Shown: in pieces, positions 54,757 to 62,226 of the stretch | Layout: every line of letters begins with the position of its first letter | Numbering within the stretch: position 1 is the stretch's first letter | Assembly (NCBI GenBank): GCA_037482015.1 | Contig: JBBFKT010000002.1 | Span: 124,001 to 188,000, forward strand | From: Thermodesulforhabdaceae bacterium | GTDB taxonomy: Bacteria; Desulfobacterota; Syntrophobacteria; Syntrophobacterales; Thermodesulforhabdaceae | Length of the DNA: 64,000 bases | Reading direction: 5' to 3' | Translations under genes and position numbers: made by a program | Notes under the pieces: model-generated | Databases searched by the model: none | Told to the model about the DNA's origin: nothing | What the model saw: only the letters and a program-made list of their open reading frames with translations

Positions 54757-55323
54757 ATGCGAATTACTGGTGGAACTTTGAAGGGAAGGAGATTGTTGGT
54801 TCCGAAGGTTCCGAATATTCGTCCGACAACTGACCGGGTTCGAGAATCGATTTTCAACGTTCTAAGGTCACGGGTTGAGGGAAGGCGAGTGCTAGACCTT
54901 TTTGCAGGCACCGGTGCACTAGGGATTGAAGCCCTAAGTCGTGGAGCTTCAGAAGCAGTTTTTGTGGAAAAGGATAAAAAGGTATCAGAAATTTTGAGAA
55001 AAAACCTGACATCCTGCAATCTTGAAAACAGGTCCCTGGTTTTTACAATACCCGCTGAAAAGGCCATTTCCTTATTTATAAAACGTTCCGAGAAGTTCCA
55101 CCTCATATTCTTGGACCCTCCTTATTATTCATCTTTTGCTTCCTCGACTTTGGCTTCTATCCCTCCCCTGCTGAGCGATGAAGGTGTAGTAATTGTGGAA
55201 CATGACGTTAAAGAGACGCCCATAATTGATGAGCTTACCTGGGATATTGTAGATAGACGCCTGTTTGGAAGAACTGTGGTCTGTTTTCTCGAATTAAACA
55301 GTGACGGAGGTTTTTCTTCATGA
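54757..55323 (+). CDS. rsmD: 16S rRNA (guanine966-N2)-methyltransferase RsmD
   Basis: The protein has 188 residues. The N-terminus MRITGGTLKGRRL and the SAM-binding VLDLFAGTGALGIEALSRG identify RsmD. The catalytic NPPY-type motif is present as LDPPYYSS. It methylates G966 in the small ribosomal subunit. The partner order rsmD-coaD is common in bacteria. It overlaps coaD by four bases and begins ten bases after asd. Confidence 0.95.
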   Translation: MRITGGTLKGRRLLVPKVPNIRPTTDRVRESIFNVLRSRVEGRRVLDLFAGTGALGIEALSRGASEAVFVEKDKKVSEILRKNLTSCNLENRSLVFTIPAEKAISLFIKRSEKFHLIFLDPPYYSSFASSTLASIPPLLSDEGVVIVEHDVKETPIIDELTWDIVDRRLFGRTVVCFLELNSDGGFSS

Positions 55324-55832
55324 ACCATTGTACTCTTGCTGTATATCCTGGATCTTTCGATCCCATTACGAACGGCCATCTCGACCTGCTCGCGAGAGGG
55401 CTGAAACTCTTTGATAAAATTATTATAGCTGTAGCAGTAAATCCCGCTAAAACTCCCCTTTTTACCCTTGAAGAAAGGCTTGAATTGATCAAAGCCTCGC
55501 TAGAGGACTTTCCTCTCAAAAACCGGGTTGAAGTTGACGCTTTTGAAGGGCTTCTTGTCGATTATGTGAAAAAGATCGGAGCCAAAGCTATCTTGAGGGG
55601 ACTTAGGGCAGTAAGTGATTTTGAATATGAATTTCAAATGGCTCTAATGAACAGACGCCTTAACTCGGAAGTAGAAACATTCTTTTTGATGACGGGCATG
55701 AGATGGATCTACATTAGTTCGCGAATTATCAAAGAAGTGGCTATGGCTGGTGGATGTGTTAAAGGTCTGGTGCCTGAACCCGTGGAAAAAAAGCTCATAG
55801 AAAGGCTCAGCACAAAGCCAAGAAATTGCTAA
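55320..55832 (+). CDS. coaD: Phosphopantetheine adenylyltransferase
   Basis: The protein has 170 residues. The nucleotidyl-transfer motif AVYPGSFDPITNGHLDL contains TNGH at 17-20. The C-terminal YISSRIIKEVAM is the variant of the ISSTxxR motif, here with ISSR. It transfers AMP to phosphopantetheine in coenzyme A synthesis. The ATG overlaps the rsmD stop codon. It is the last gene of the plus-strand run; beyond it begins a region of decayed genes. Confidence 0.95.
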   Translation: MNHCTLAVYPGSFDPITNGHLDLLARGLKLFDKIIIAVAVNPAKTPLFTLEERLELIKASLEDFPLKNRVEVDAFEGLLVDYVKKIGAKAILRGLRAVSDFEYEFQMALMNRRLNSEVETFFLMTGMRWIYISSRIIKEVAMAGGCVKGLVPEPVEKKLIERLSTKPRNC

Positions 55833-55844
55833 AGCTTTGCTGTG

Positions 55845-56075
55845 TTAAGCAAAAAGTTCCAAAAATTTTTAGATGCTTCGACCAAAGAGAAAGTTTCTAT
55901 ATGAACAGGGTTGAGAAAGATTCTTCTTTAGTTCCCTTCGCTTGGCTGTCTTTTCTCTTTTCTATTGTCCAGACTTTAATTAGTAAGAGCTTAAGTAAGG
56001 GGATGTCTCTAACTACTTCCCTCTCACTTTGTCGATCCATGCCTAAAAAGGATAAAAGTTAATCGTGAGAAGAAA
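55845..56075 (-). pseudogene. Decayed 3' end of a second peptide-type ABC ATPase
   Basis: On the minus strand the segment around 55861-55921 encodes IFLNPVHIETFSLVEASKNF, which aligns with VFINPAHSETVALVEASKRF, near the C-terminus of the intact ATPase at 56528. Around 55960 it reads VWTIEK, matching the VWVLDK region of the intact gene in another frame, and SHD is recognisable near 56061-56070. Stops and frameshifts break it, and about 50 bases of unrelated sequence lie between SHD and VW. It is the tail of a paralogous ATPase; the rest has been lost or replaced by the hicBA remnant. Plus-strand open frames here are shadows. Confidence 0.75.
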
Positions 56076-56106
56076 TACTAAAAGGAGAAAATGAGGTAAC
56101 TGGCTT

Positions 56107-56313
56107 ATGGTAAGGCAATTTACTCTTGAGTATTGGATTGACGACGGTTGGTATGTTGGAAGATTAAAAGAGGTGCCTGGAATATTTAGTTAAGGAGAAA
56201 CGCTACAGGAATTGGAGGAAAACATAAAAGAAGCATACTATCTTATGATGGAAGATGAGGATTTTTCGCCGCCCAGTGAAGTTTTTAGGAAGGAATTGGA
56301 AATTCAAGTGTGA
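56107..56313 (+). pseudogene. hicB: hicB antitoxin with one in-frame stop
   Basis: The reading MVRQFTLEYWIDDGWYVGRL then KEVPGIFS is interrupted by TAA at 56191-56193 and continues GETLQELEENIKEAYYLMME. A CAA-to-TAA change in what should be FSQGET would explain the stop. The remainder is open to a natural stop at 56311. This is a HicB antitoxin N-terminal fold, which normally neutralises the HicA RNase. The product as it stands would be only 28 residues. It is overlapped at its end by the hicA remnant, the usual partner, although hicA more often comes first. Confidence 0.85.
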
Positions 56314-56488
56314 AAAGAGAGGACTTCATCAGGGAACTTGAAAAGCTGGTTGTTTACTGAAAAGGCATGCTTCGAAGCATGATATATACGTAAATCCTAA
56401 AAATGGCAAAAAAGCGCCTGTTCCTAGACACCTAGAAATTAAAAATACTCTTTGTCATCTAATCAAAAAGCAGCTAGGGCTAAAATAA
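56310..56488 (+). pseudogene. hicA: hicA toxin remnant with one frameshift
   Basis: The GTG start overlaps the hicB stop codon. The frame reads KREDFIRELEKL and then shifts; one base appears missing in CTGGTTGT near 56346-56353 (CTGGGTTGT expected), leading to TGA at 56358. In the other frame the product continues GCLLKRHASKHDIYVNPK and KAPVPRHLEIKNTL to a TAA at 56486-56488. HicA is a small double-stranded-RNA-binding mRNase, and its catalytic His in SKHD is still visible. One insertion would restore the gene, so decay is recent. The pair lies between coaD and the peptide-type ABC importer. Confidence 0.85.
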
Positions 56489-56527
56489 TAAGAGTTTGTT
56501 GAAAAGTAAAAGACACCCCAAAATTAT

Positions 56528-58057
56528 TCATCGGTTCAAAAGATTCGAGAATCTTTTAGACGCTTCAACTAAAGCGACAGTTTCTGAATGAGCAGGGTTA
56601 ATAAAGACTTTTTGTGGTTCTCCTTGCTCTACAATCATTCCTTTATCCAATACCCAGACTTGATTTGTAAGAGTTTCAACAACGGTGAGATCGTGAGAAG
56701 CAACAAGAAGAGTTATCCCTTTTTCTGAACAGAATTTTTTCAACACATGTGTGAGCTTACGTCTATCAGGAGGATATAGACCGCTGAAAGGTTCGTCGAG
56801 GAGTAGGAGCCTGGGCCTTTTTATGAGGCTTCTAGCAAGAGCTACCCTCTGACACTGTCCTCCACTTAGTTCCCATGGGTATTTATAGAGGGAATCTTCA
56901 ACAAGACCTACGGTTTCTATTATTTCGAGCAATTTATCTTTGGCGTCTTTGATATTACCAAGAGGCTCGACTATAATATCCTTGCTCATCAGGTAAGGAT
57001 TCAAAGACACGTATGGATCCTGCCATAATAATTGAACTTCGCCCTGGAAACGATAAGGGAAGGGGTTGAATTCTTTTCCCTCCCACATGAGAACTCCTTT
57101 GTTAAAAGGTTCGATGCCGGCTATACATTTGAGAAGGGTTGTCTTTCCAACCCCACTTCGTCCTATAAACCCTCCGTTTTTTCCTTCTTCTAAGCTAAAG
57201 GAGATTCCATCGAGAACTTTGGAAGTTTTGGCATAGCTCTTTTCAAGAGAATTGATTTCCAGAAGTTTGCGTTGCTCTTTTTGGGTTCTGGTTACTACTG
57301 GGTAAACATCATCGCCATATTTTTTTATTATCAATTCGATAACGCTTTTGCGGATATCCATAACACCCCGATGAAAAAGAGCCACTCTTACGCGGTCAAC
57401 TCCAACAAGGCTTTCCAGAGCGGCAAGGCTTTCTAAATCGTGAGTAATAAAAATCATGGCAGTATTGCTGGACTTAATGAGATGGCCCAAAATAGAAAGC
57501 ACTTCCCACTTGGTTACAGGGTCGAGGCCTTCCGTCGGTTCATCAGCTATAAGAAGAAGTGGGCGAATTGCCATAGCCATTGCCAGTAGAATCCTTCTTT
57601 GCATACCACCGCTAAAACAGAAAGGAGCCTTTGATTTGCAAGACTTTGGAATACCGACCCTTTCAAGAAGGGCTTCTGTATCTATGTTGCGGCTTATTTC
57701 CATAAGTTGATTTACCACAGAGCGATACGGATGAAAAGCTCCAGCAGGACTCTGAGGCAGTAAAAAAATGCCTTGCCCTCTAAGGTTACCGAGTCTGCTA
57801 GAGGATCTGGCAAGATCCATTTTTTCGCCATTGAAATACATAACACCCCGGCGAACGATCACACCTTTCCCCAGAAGACCGGTAAGACTATAGGCTAGAA
57901 GGGTCTTGCCCGAACCGCTTTCTCCAAGAATGCCGAGCACCTGTCCCGATTCAAGTTCAAATGAAACACCACAGGCAATCTGACGATTTGAAGTCATCCC
58001 TCCAGGGAGTCTCCAAGTTAACCATATATCAAGGTCTTCGACGGCTAGAAGTTTCAT
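56528..58057 (-). CDS. Fused double ATPase of a peptide/nickel-type ABC importer
   Basis: Two ABC domains are joined in one chain, replacing the usual DppD-DppF pair. Domain 1 has Walker A GESGSGKT, signature FSGGMQRRILLAMAM and Walker B LLIADEPTEGLD. Domain 2 has GRSGVGKTTLLKCIAG, LSGGQCQRVALARSL and LLLLDEPFSGLYPPD, in which the D-loop aspartate is replaced by Tyr. The start at 58057 (509 residues) is preferred, because a longer ATG at 58096 overlaps the permease gene and lacks a ribosome site. It powers uptake by the two permeases encoded just upstream. The decayed copy next to it matches its C-terminus. Confidence 0.9.
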   Translation of the reverse strand: MKLLAVEDLDIWLTWRLPGGMTSNRQIACGVSFELESGQVLGILGESGSGKTLLAYSLTGLLGKGVIVRRGVMYFNGEKMDLARSSSRLGNLRGQGIFLLPQSPAGAFHPYRSVVNQLMEISRNIDTEALLERVGIPKSCKSKAPFCFSGGMQRRILLAMAMAIRPLLLIADEPTEGLDPVTKWEVLSILGHLIKSSNTAMIFITHDLESLAALESLVGVDRVRVALFHRGVMDIRKSVIELIIKKYGDDVYPVVTRTQKEQRKLLEINSLEKSYAKTSKVLDGISFSLEEGKNGGFIGRSGVGKTTLLKCIAGIEPFNKGVLMWEGKEFNPFPYRFQGEVQLLWQDPYVSLNPYLMSKDIIVEPLGNIKDAKDKLLEIIETVGLVEDSLYKYPWELSGGQCQRVALARSLIKRPRLLLLDEPFSGLYPPDRRKLTHVLKKFCSEKGITLLVASHDLTVVETLTNQVWVLDKGMIVEQGEPQKVFINPAHSETVALVEASKRFSNLLNR

Positions 58058-58070
58058 AGAAAAAACTCTG

Positions 58071-58937
58071 TCACAGAAAAGAATAACCCCGATCATTGGT
58101 AAAGTTTCGTATATTGACAGCGCACCATTGAAAAATTGCTACAACAATCGTAAAACCTACGGCGGGCCCAATAATCATCCATGGAGCCCCTAAAATTAAA
58201 GGCATTGAATCCCTGACCATGGCTCCCCATTCAGGCATAGGAGGCTGCATCCCTAACCCCAAAAACCCAACCCCACCAAAAAGCACAATTGAACGGGCTG
58301 ATCTTATAAAAAAAGCTGATCCTAACGGTGGTAAAATCTGAGGAAGGACAGAGAACCGAAACAGGCGAAGGCTACCAACACCAGCAACTCTGGAAGCAAT
58401 AACATGCTCCTGAGCATAAGCCACAAGGAGAAGGTTCCGAACAAACCTTCCCCACCAGGGCCATACGGCGAGAGCCAGACTGATGATCAACCCGGATATA
58501 GAATCTCCAAAAATCAAAGTTAGCATAAAGACAAGAAGCAAATCGGGAAAGGCAAGCCAGCTATCCATAATCAACGTTACGGTTTCTCTAATGATGGAAT
58601 GTCTTATCATCGATATCAAAGCCATAATCGTTCCAAGGGAAGCCGCAAGAACAGTAGCAAAAAGTCCGGAAATTATGGTAATTTTGCCACCAATTACTGT
58701 TCTGGATAGTAAACAACGCCCGAGGGCATCTGTGCCAAGGGGAAACTCCCTGCTAGGAGATAACAAGCGATGGCTCAAGTCTATTCTATAGGGATCCTGG
58801 ATGATACCGGTTAGAGGAAGTCCAAAAATGAGAAAAGCCAGTAACAATAGCAGGATAAAAGGGATTTTAGATTTCAAGTTTGCTAAAACACCTGAAAATG
58901 TGCGGGTTGTTTCTAAAATTTCCGGCTCGTATTTCAT
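58071..58937 (-). CDS. ABC importer permease, DppC/NikC type
   Basis: The protein has 288 residues and about six membrane segments. The N-terminal region has the PLTGIIQDPYRIDLSHRL loop and LGTDALGRCLLSR, both typical of DppC/OppC-type permeases. The conserved binding-protein-dependent segment is visible in RVAGVGSLRLFRFSVLPQIL, with an EAA-like region that contacts the ATPase. It pairs with the DppB-type permease, whose stop codon is five bases upstream. The overlap with the ATPase gene is a matter of start choice. Confidence 0.93.
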   Translation of the reverse strand: MKYEPEILETTRTFSGVLANLKSKIPFILLLLLAFLIFGLPLTGIIQDPYRIDLSHRLLSPSREFPLGTDALGRCLLSRTVIGGKITIISGLFATVLAASLGTIMALISMIRHSIIRETVTLIMDSWLAFPDLLLVFMLTLIFGDSISGLIISLALAVWPWWGRFVRNLLLVAYAQEHVIASRVAGVGSLRLFRFSVLPQILPPLGSAFFIRSARSIVLFGGVGFLGLGMQPPMPEWGAMVRDSMPLILGAPWMIIGPAVGFTIVVAIFQWCAVNIRNFTNDRGYSFL

Positions 58938-58942
58938 TGAGT

Positions 58943-59860
58943 CTAAATCCGGCCTCGATCAATACTTGGGGCTAAATAGTAAAGAACTGCATCGGTTGCG
59001 GAAATGAAAAAAGCAAAAATCCATCCGCTCCAGAGAACTAAAGCTTCAACCAGAGGGTAGTCTCTCGAGAAAACGGCTTCTACAAAGAGTCTTCCTATGC
59101 CTGGCAGTCCAAATATTGTTTCCACCACAACGGCACCGCCCAAAAGTCTTCCCAGACTCATAGACCACACAGCCAACAGAGAAGGTAAAATGGACGGAAC
59201 AACGTGTCTTAAGAAAATTGTTTGCTCAGACAAGCCTTTTGCATAGGCAAAACGTATATAGTCTGAATTTAGAACCTGAATAATAAGAGCATAAGTAACG
59301 TGAAAGTAGAAGGCAGCTATAGGAAGCCCAAGAACCAAATAAGGAAGAAATGGAACTATCTTTCCCAAGCTTTTTAGAGCTATGGAAGTCCCAAAAAAGA
59401 GTAGGAGCCCGAGGATGTAATCTGGTATTACCAGTCCCAAAAGGCTTACCGAAGATACAATGCGGCGGAGGAAACCAAACCTTACGCTTCCCCATGCTCC
59501 AAGGACAGAACATGGAATAACCCATAACAAGGTTCCCAAAGCCAAATAGATCGTAGATGGTAAGCGAGATCCTATTTCCTTAATCACCGGCTCACCGGTT
59601 TTATAAGAGTTGCCAAAGTCTAGCAGAAGAACACCTTTAATCCAATTGAAGAATCTGTTAACCGGTGGGGTTTCAAGCTCAAACATTCTTCGAACTTCCA
59701 GAATTTTTTTCTCCGAAACAGCATCCGAAAAGCCTTTTAGCACAAGCTCGGCAGGATCGCCGGGTAGCAGAGCAGCGGTCAAGGCGCATGCTAAAGTGAC
59801 CACAAAAACCACCGCCATAACTCTCAAAAACCTTAGTACTATAAAACCGATGATGTTCAA
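58943..59860 (-). CDS. ABC importer permease, DppB/NikB type
   Basis: The protein has 305 residues. A membrane segment at the N-terminus (FLRVMAVVFVVTLACALTAA) is followed by the periplasmic LPGDPAELVLKG motif of the DppB family, then five membrane helices. The EAA-like sequence YAKGLSEQTIFLRHVVPSIL contacts the ATPase. The substrate is not determined. It starts three bases after the methyltransferase gene ends, in a tight operon. Confidence 0.93.
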   Translation of the reverse strand: MNIIGFIVLRFLRVMAVVFVVTLACALTAALLPGDPAELVLKGFSDAVSEKKILEVRRMFELETPPVNRFFNWIKGVLLLDFGNSYKTGEPVIKEIGSRLPSTIYLALGTLLWVIPCSVLGAWGSVRFGFLRRIVSSVSLLGLVIPDYILGLLLFFGTSIALKSLGKIVPFLPYLVLGLPIAAFYFHVTYALIIQVLNSDYIRFAYAKGLSEQTIFLRHVVPSILPSLLAVWSMSLGRLLGGAVVVETIFGLPGIGRLFVEAVFSRDYPLVEALVLWSGWIFAFFISATDAVLYYLAPSIDRGRI

Positions 59861-59863
59861 CTC

Positions 59864-60706
59864 CTACTTCTCCCACCACAAAACTGCTAGGTTACAAGAT
59901 AAGACAAAACTTGTGCTTGATATATTAACCCGTTTGAAGGCTTCCATCACAGCATTTTCATCAAAGCCAAAAACAGCAAAATAGGCTTTATAGAAGCTAA
60001 GCATTTCCTCGAACGCCATGTTGATTTTACTCTCCCAATGCCACTTTCTTATTTCGGGAAATCTTCCCCTGGTAATAAGATATCCAAAGCACCACAATAG
60101 GAGAGACAATCCTGGAGATAATGGTGGCTGTCCCACGATATGTTCAAAAAGTTTCTGTTGAATAGAAATGTTACTTTTAGAATACTGAAGCAGAAACACG
60201 CACCGTTTTCGAGCTAAATGCTCAAGTTTTAAGATGCCTTCCGGAGATACAGCCTGAGGAAAAAAAGCGGCGATCACGACGTCAAAGGGTTCTTCTGGGG
60301 AAAAATTCAGAAAATCCTCATTAACTACATAAATGTTGTTAATTCCGCGTTTTATGACCATATTGCTAAGATGTTGAACCATCTTGGATGAATAATCCAA
60401 TGCTGTTACAGATGAGGAAAACCGGGCGAGCCCAAGGGAGAGCCATCCAGAACCGCATCCAACATCGAGCACTCGATCTTCTTCTCCTATGATACCTTCT
60501 CGATACAGAAGACCCGCTATTTCCATGCCAAGCCTTTCCGAATCGCCCCATAAATCGGCGAACATCGGACCAACAGTATCGTAGAACTGTTTCCATCTTT
60601 CAGGATTTGACCACTGAGTCTTAAGAACAACAGTGTTTTCTACAATCTCGTGCCATAAATTTTCCCAGAATTCCTCTCTTCTTATCAAATCATTAAATTT
60701 CTTCAT
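59864..60706 (-). CDS. Class I SAM-dependent methyltransferase within the ABC importer operon
   Basis: The protein has 280 residues. Motif I is VLDVGCGSGWLSLGLA (about 80-95), followed by the acidic loop in ALDYSSKMVQHL and NEDFLNFSPEEPFDVVIAAF. These are the SAM-binding features of class I enzymes. The N-terminal 70 residues are helical, with tryptophan-rich stretches. The acceptor is unknown. It starts on the last base of the binding-protein gene (TAATG), so it is translated with the transporter. A role in making or modifying the transported ligand, such as a metallophore, is plausible but unproven. Confidence 0.88.
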   Translation of the reverse strand: MKKFNDLIRREEFWENLWHEIVENTVVLKTQWSNPERWKQFYDTVGPMFADLWGDSERLGMEIAGLLYREGIIGEEDRVLDVGCGSGWLSLGLARFSSSVTALDYSSKMVQHLSNMVIKRGINNIYVVNEDFLNFSPEEPFDVVIAAFFPQAVSPEGILKLEHLARKRCVFLLQYSKSNISIQQKLFEHIVGQPPLSPGLSLLLWCFGYLITRGRFPEIRKWHWESKINMAFEEMLSFYKAYFAVFGFDENAVMEAFKRVNISSTSFVLSCNLAVLWWEK

Positions 60707-62154
60707 TACCGACTATCAGAACCTCCAAAAACTGGTCTAAAAAGCGCATCCATGTTAACATGGCCTACGCTGGTGCGATAAGCGTATAGGGCAACGTCTT
60801 GAAAAAGCGGCAACAATGGAACTTCTTCCAGCATGATTTCCTCAAGGCGACGATATAATTCGGCTCTAACACTCTCATCCAGGGCTTCTTTAGCTGACTG
60901 AATAAGTTTCTCTGTTTCACCATGACGCCATTTTGTTTGATTCAGGAAAAACGAATAAAAACAGTCCGGATCACCTGTCATCATAGTAAAAGGCTGGATC
61001 GCAATATGGAATTGCCCATTTCTCATCATGGAAGAATATAGACCCTTTTCTCTAACAACTATTTTAGTTTTTATGTTTTTGTTTCCCAGGATTCTTTCAA
61101 TTATCTGTGCAATCTCAAGGTAAGGCCATCTTGATACAGTATTACTGTGTAGAAGAATCACCACTGTATCAGAGCTGATATTTAAATATTCGTCAGGAAA
61201 AGGGAAGGGGGCAAATTTGAGAAGGGGAAAATTCCAGCTTTTGTTCAACCTGGTGTAGGGGTCTAGAGCGATGACGGCAACACCATTTAATAGGCTATCT
61301 ATGATAGCTTGACGGTCAATAGTTCCAGCAAGCCATTTTCGAAAATCTCTGTTATTAAAAGGAGATCGACCAGTGTTGAAAATAAGATAGTGGGTTGTGG
61401 CTACCTCGCGAGACTTTACTACCATACCTGGATAATTGCGTAGAACTCGTTCTTGATCTGGCAATATGCCACCAACATCAATAATTGCATCGATATTACC
61501 TGAGACCAGGGCAATCAATCGAGCGTAGGGATCCTGAAGGACACGAAAGGTAATGCGCTCATAAGGAGGGCCCATGCCCCAGTAGTCGTCATTTCTTACA
61601 AGAGTTATCCGCTCATCGGGAATGATGGTTTCTGGTTTATAAGGTCCTGTAGCAATGAATCTCTTGATCCTTCCCCTTTCATCCCAGCTAGAAGGATGAA
61701 ATATGGGACTTCCGTAATAAGCCACAAGACTAGGGAAAAAGACACAGGGGCGAGATAGCCTGAAAACCACATGCCTTTCATCAAGTGCTTCAATGGTTTC
61801 CAATATTTCATACCTACCGAGAGGATCGAACTTGGGATTTAGTTTAAGTCTTCTAATAGATGCTACTACATCCTGGGCTCTAAGGGGATCACCATTATGA
61901 AATCTTACATTTTCTCTGATTGTGAAAGTCCATGTCCGCTTGTCAGGGCTACTGGTCCATGATGCGGCAAGCCATGGAACAGGCTGGAGTTGATCGTCAA
62001 GATCGACGAGAGCTTCCCAGGATCTGGTAGAACCATGAAGAAAGGTTGGGCTTTCCTGACCATCGTAGAAACTTCTTCCTATACCAATGGTCAAGGTGTT
62101 TCCCATGGAAACAGCGGGTATCAGGATCAATACAGTAATCATCCACTTCTTCAT
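60706..62154 (-). CDS. ABC importer substrate-binding protein, DppA/NikA family
   Basis: The protein has 482 residues. A signal peptide (MITVLILIPAVSMG, about 4-18) precedes a SBP_bac_5 domain, with RTWTFTIRENVRFHNGDPL and GDPDCFYSFFLNQTKW visible. No lipobox is seen, so it is probably soluble in the periplasm. Family members bind peptides, nickel complexes or opines. TonB-receptor and methyltransferase neighbours hint at a metal complex rather than free peptide. It overlaps the methyltransferase gene by one base. Confidence 0.9.
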   Translation of the reverse strand: MKKWMITVLILIPAVSMGNTLTIGIGRSFYDGQESPTFLHGSTRSWEALVDLDDQLQPVPWLAASWTSSPDKRTWTFTIRENVRFHNGDPLRAQDVVASIRRLKLNPKFDPLGRYEILETIEALDERHVVFRLSRPCVFFPSLVAYYGSPIFHPSSWDERGRIKRFIATGPYKPETIIPDERITLVRNDDYWGMGPPYERITFRVLQDPYARLIALVSGNIDAIIDVGGILPDQERVLRNYPGMVVKSREVATTHYLIFNTGRSPFNNRDFRKWLAGTIDRQAIIDSLLNGVAVIALDPYTRLNKSWNFPLLKFAPFPFPDEYLNISSDTVVILLHSNTVSRWPYLEIAQIIERILGNKNIKTKIVVREKGLYSSMMRNGQFHIAIQPFTMMTGDPDCFYSFFLNQTKWRHGETEKLIQSAKEALDESVRAELYRRLEEIMLEEVPLLPLFQDVALYAYRTSVGHVNMDALFRPVFGGSDSR

Positions 62155-62177
62155 GGTTAATATAAGCCACTAGCTTT

Positions 62178-62201
62178 GCCCATCCCTACGTAGGGATGGG
62201 C
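62178..62201. promoter_or_regulatory. Perfect 24-base palindrome between the TonB receptor and binding-protein genes
   Basis: GCCCATCCCTAC and its exact complement GTAGGGATGGGC meet without a loop, forming a 24-base palindrome in the 72-base gap between the receptor and binding-protein genes. It lacks a T-tract in the direction of transcription (AAAGC follows), so it is not a clear terminator. A site for a dimeric regulator, or a stem that shifts the ratio of receptor to transporter mRNA, are both possible. It resembles no NikR or Fur consensus that I know. Confidence 0.55.
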
Positions 62202-62226
62202 TTTGCTTAATTAAGGATGCTAAACA

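Noticed and set aside
55826-56062. Plus-strand open frame of 78 residues after coaD
   Set aside because: It lies antisense to the decayed ATPase tail and has no ribosome site or family resemblance; the minus-strand match explains the sequence.
56366-56381. CATGCTTCGAAGCATG palindrome
   Set aside because: It lies within the hicA remnant where it encodes the conserved RHASKHD region, so the symmetry is most simply chance in coding sequence.
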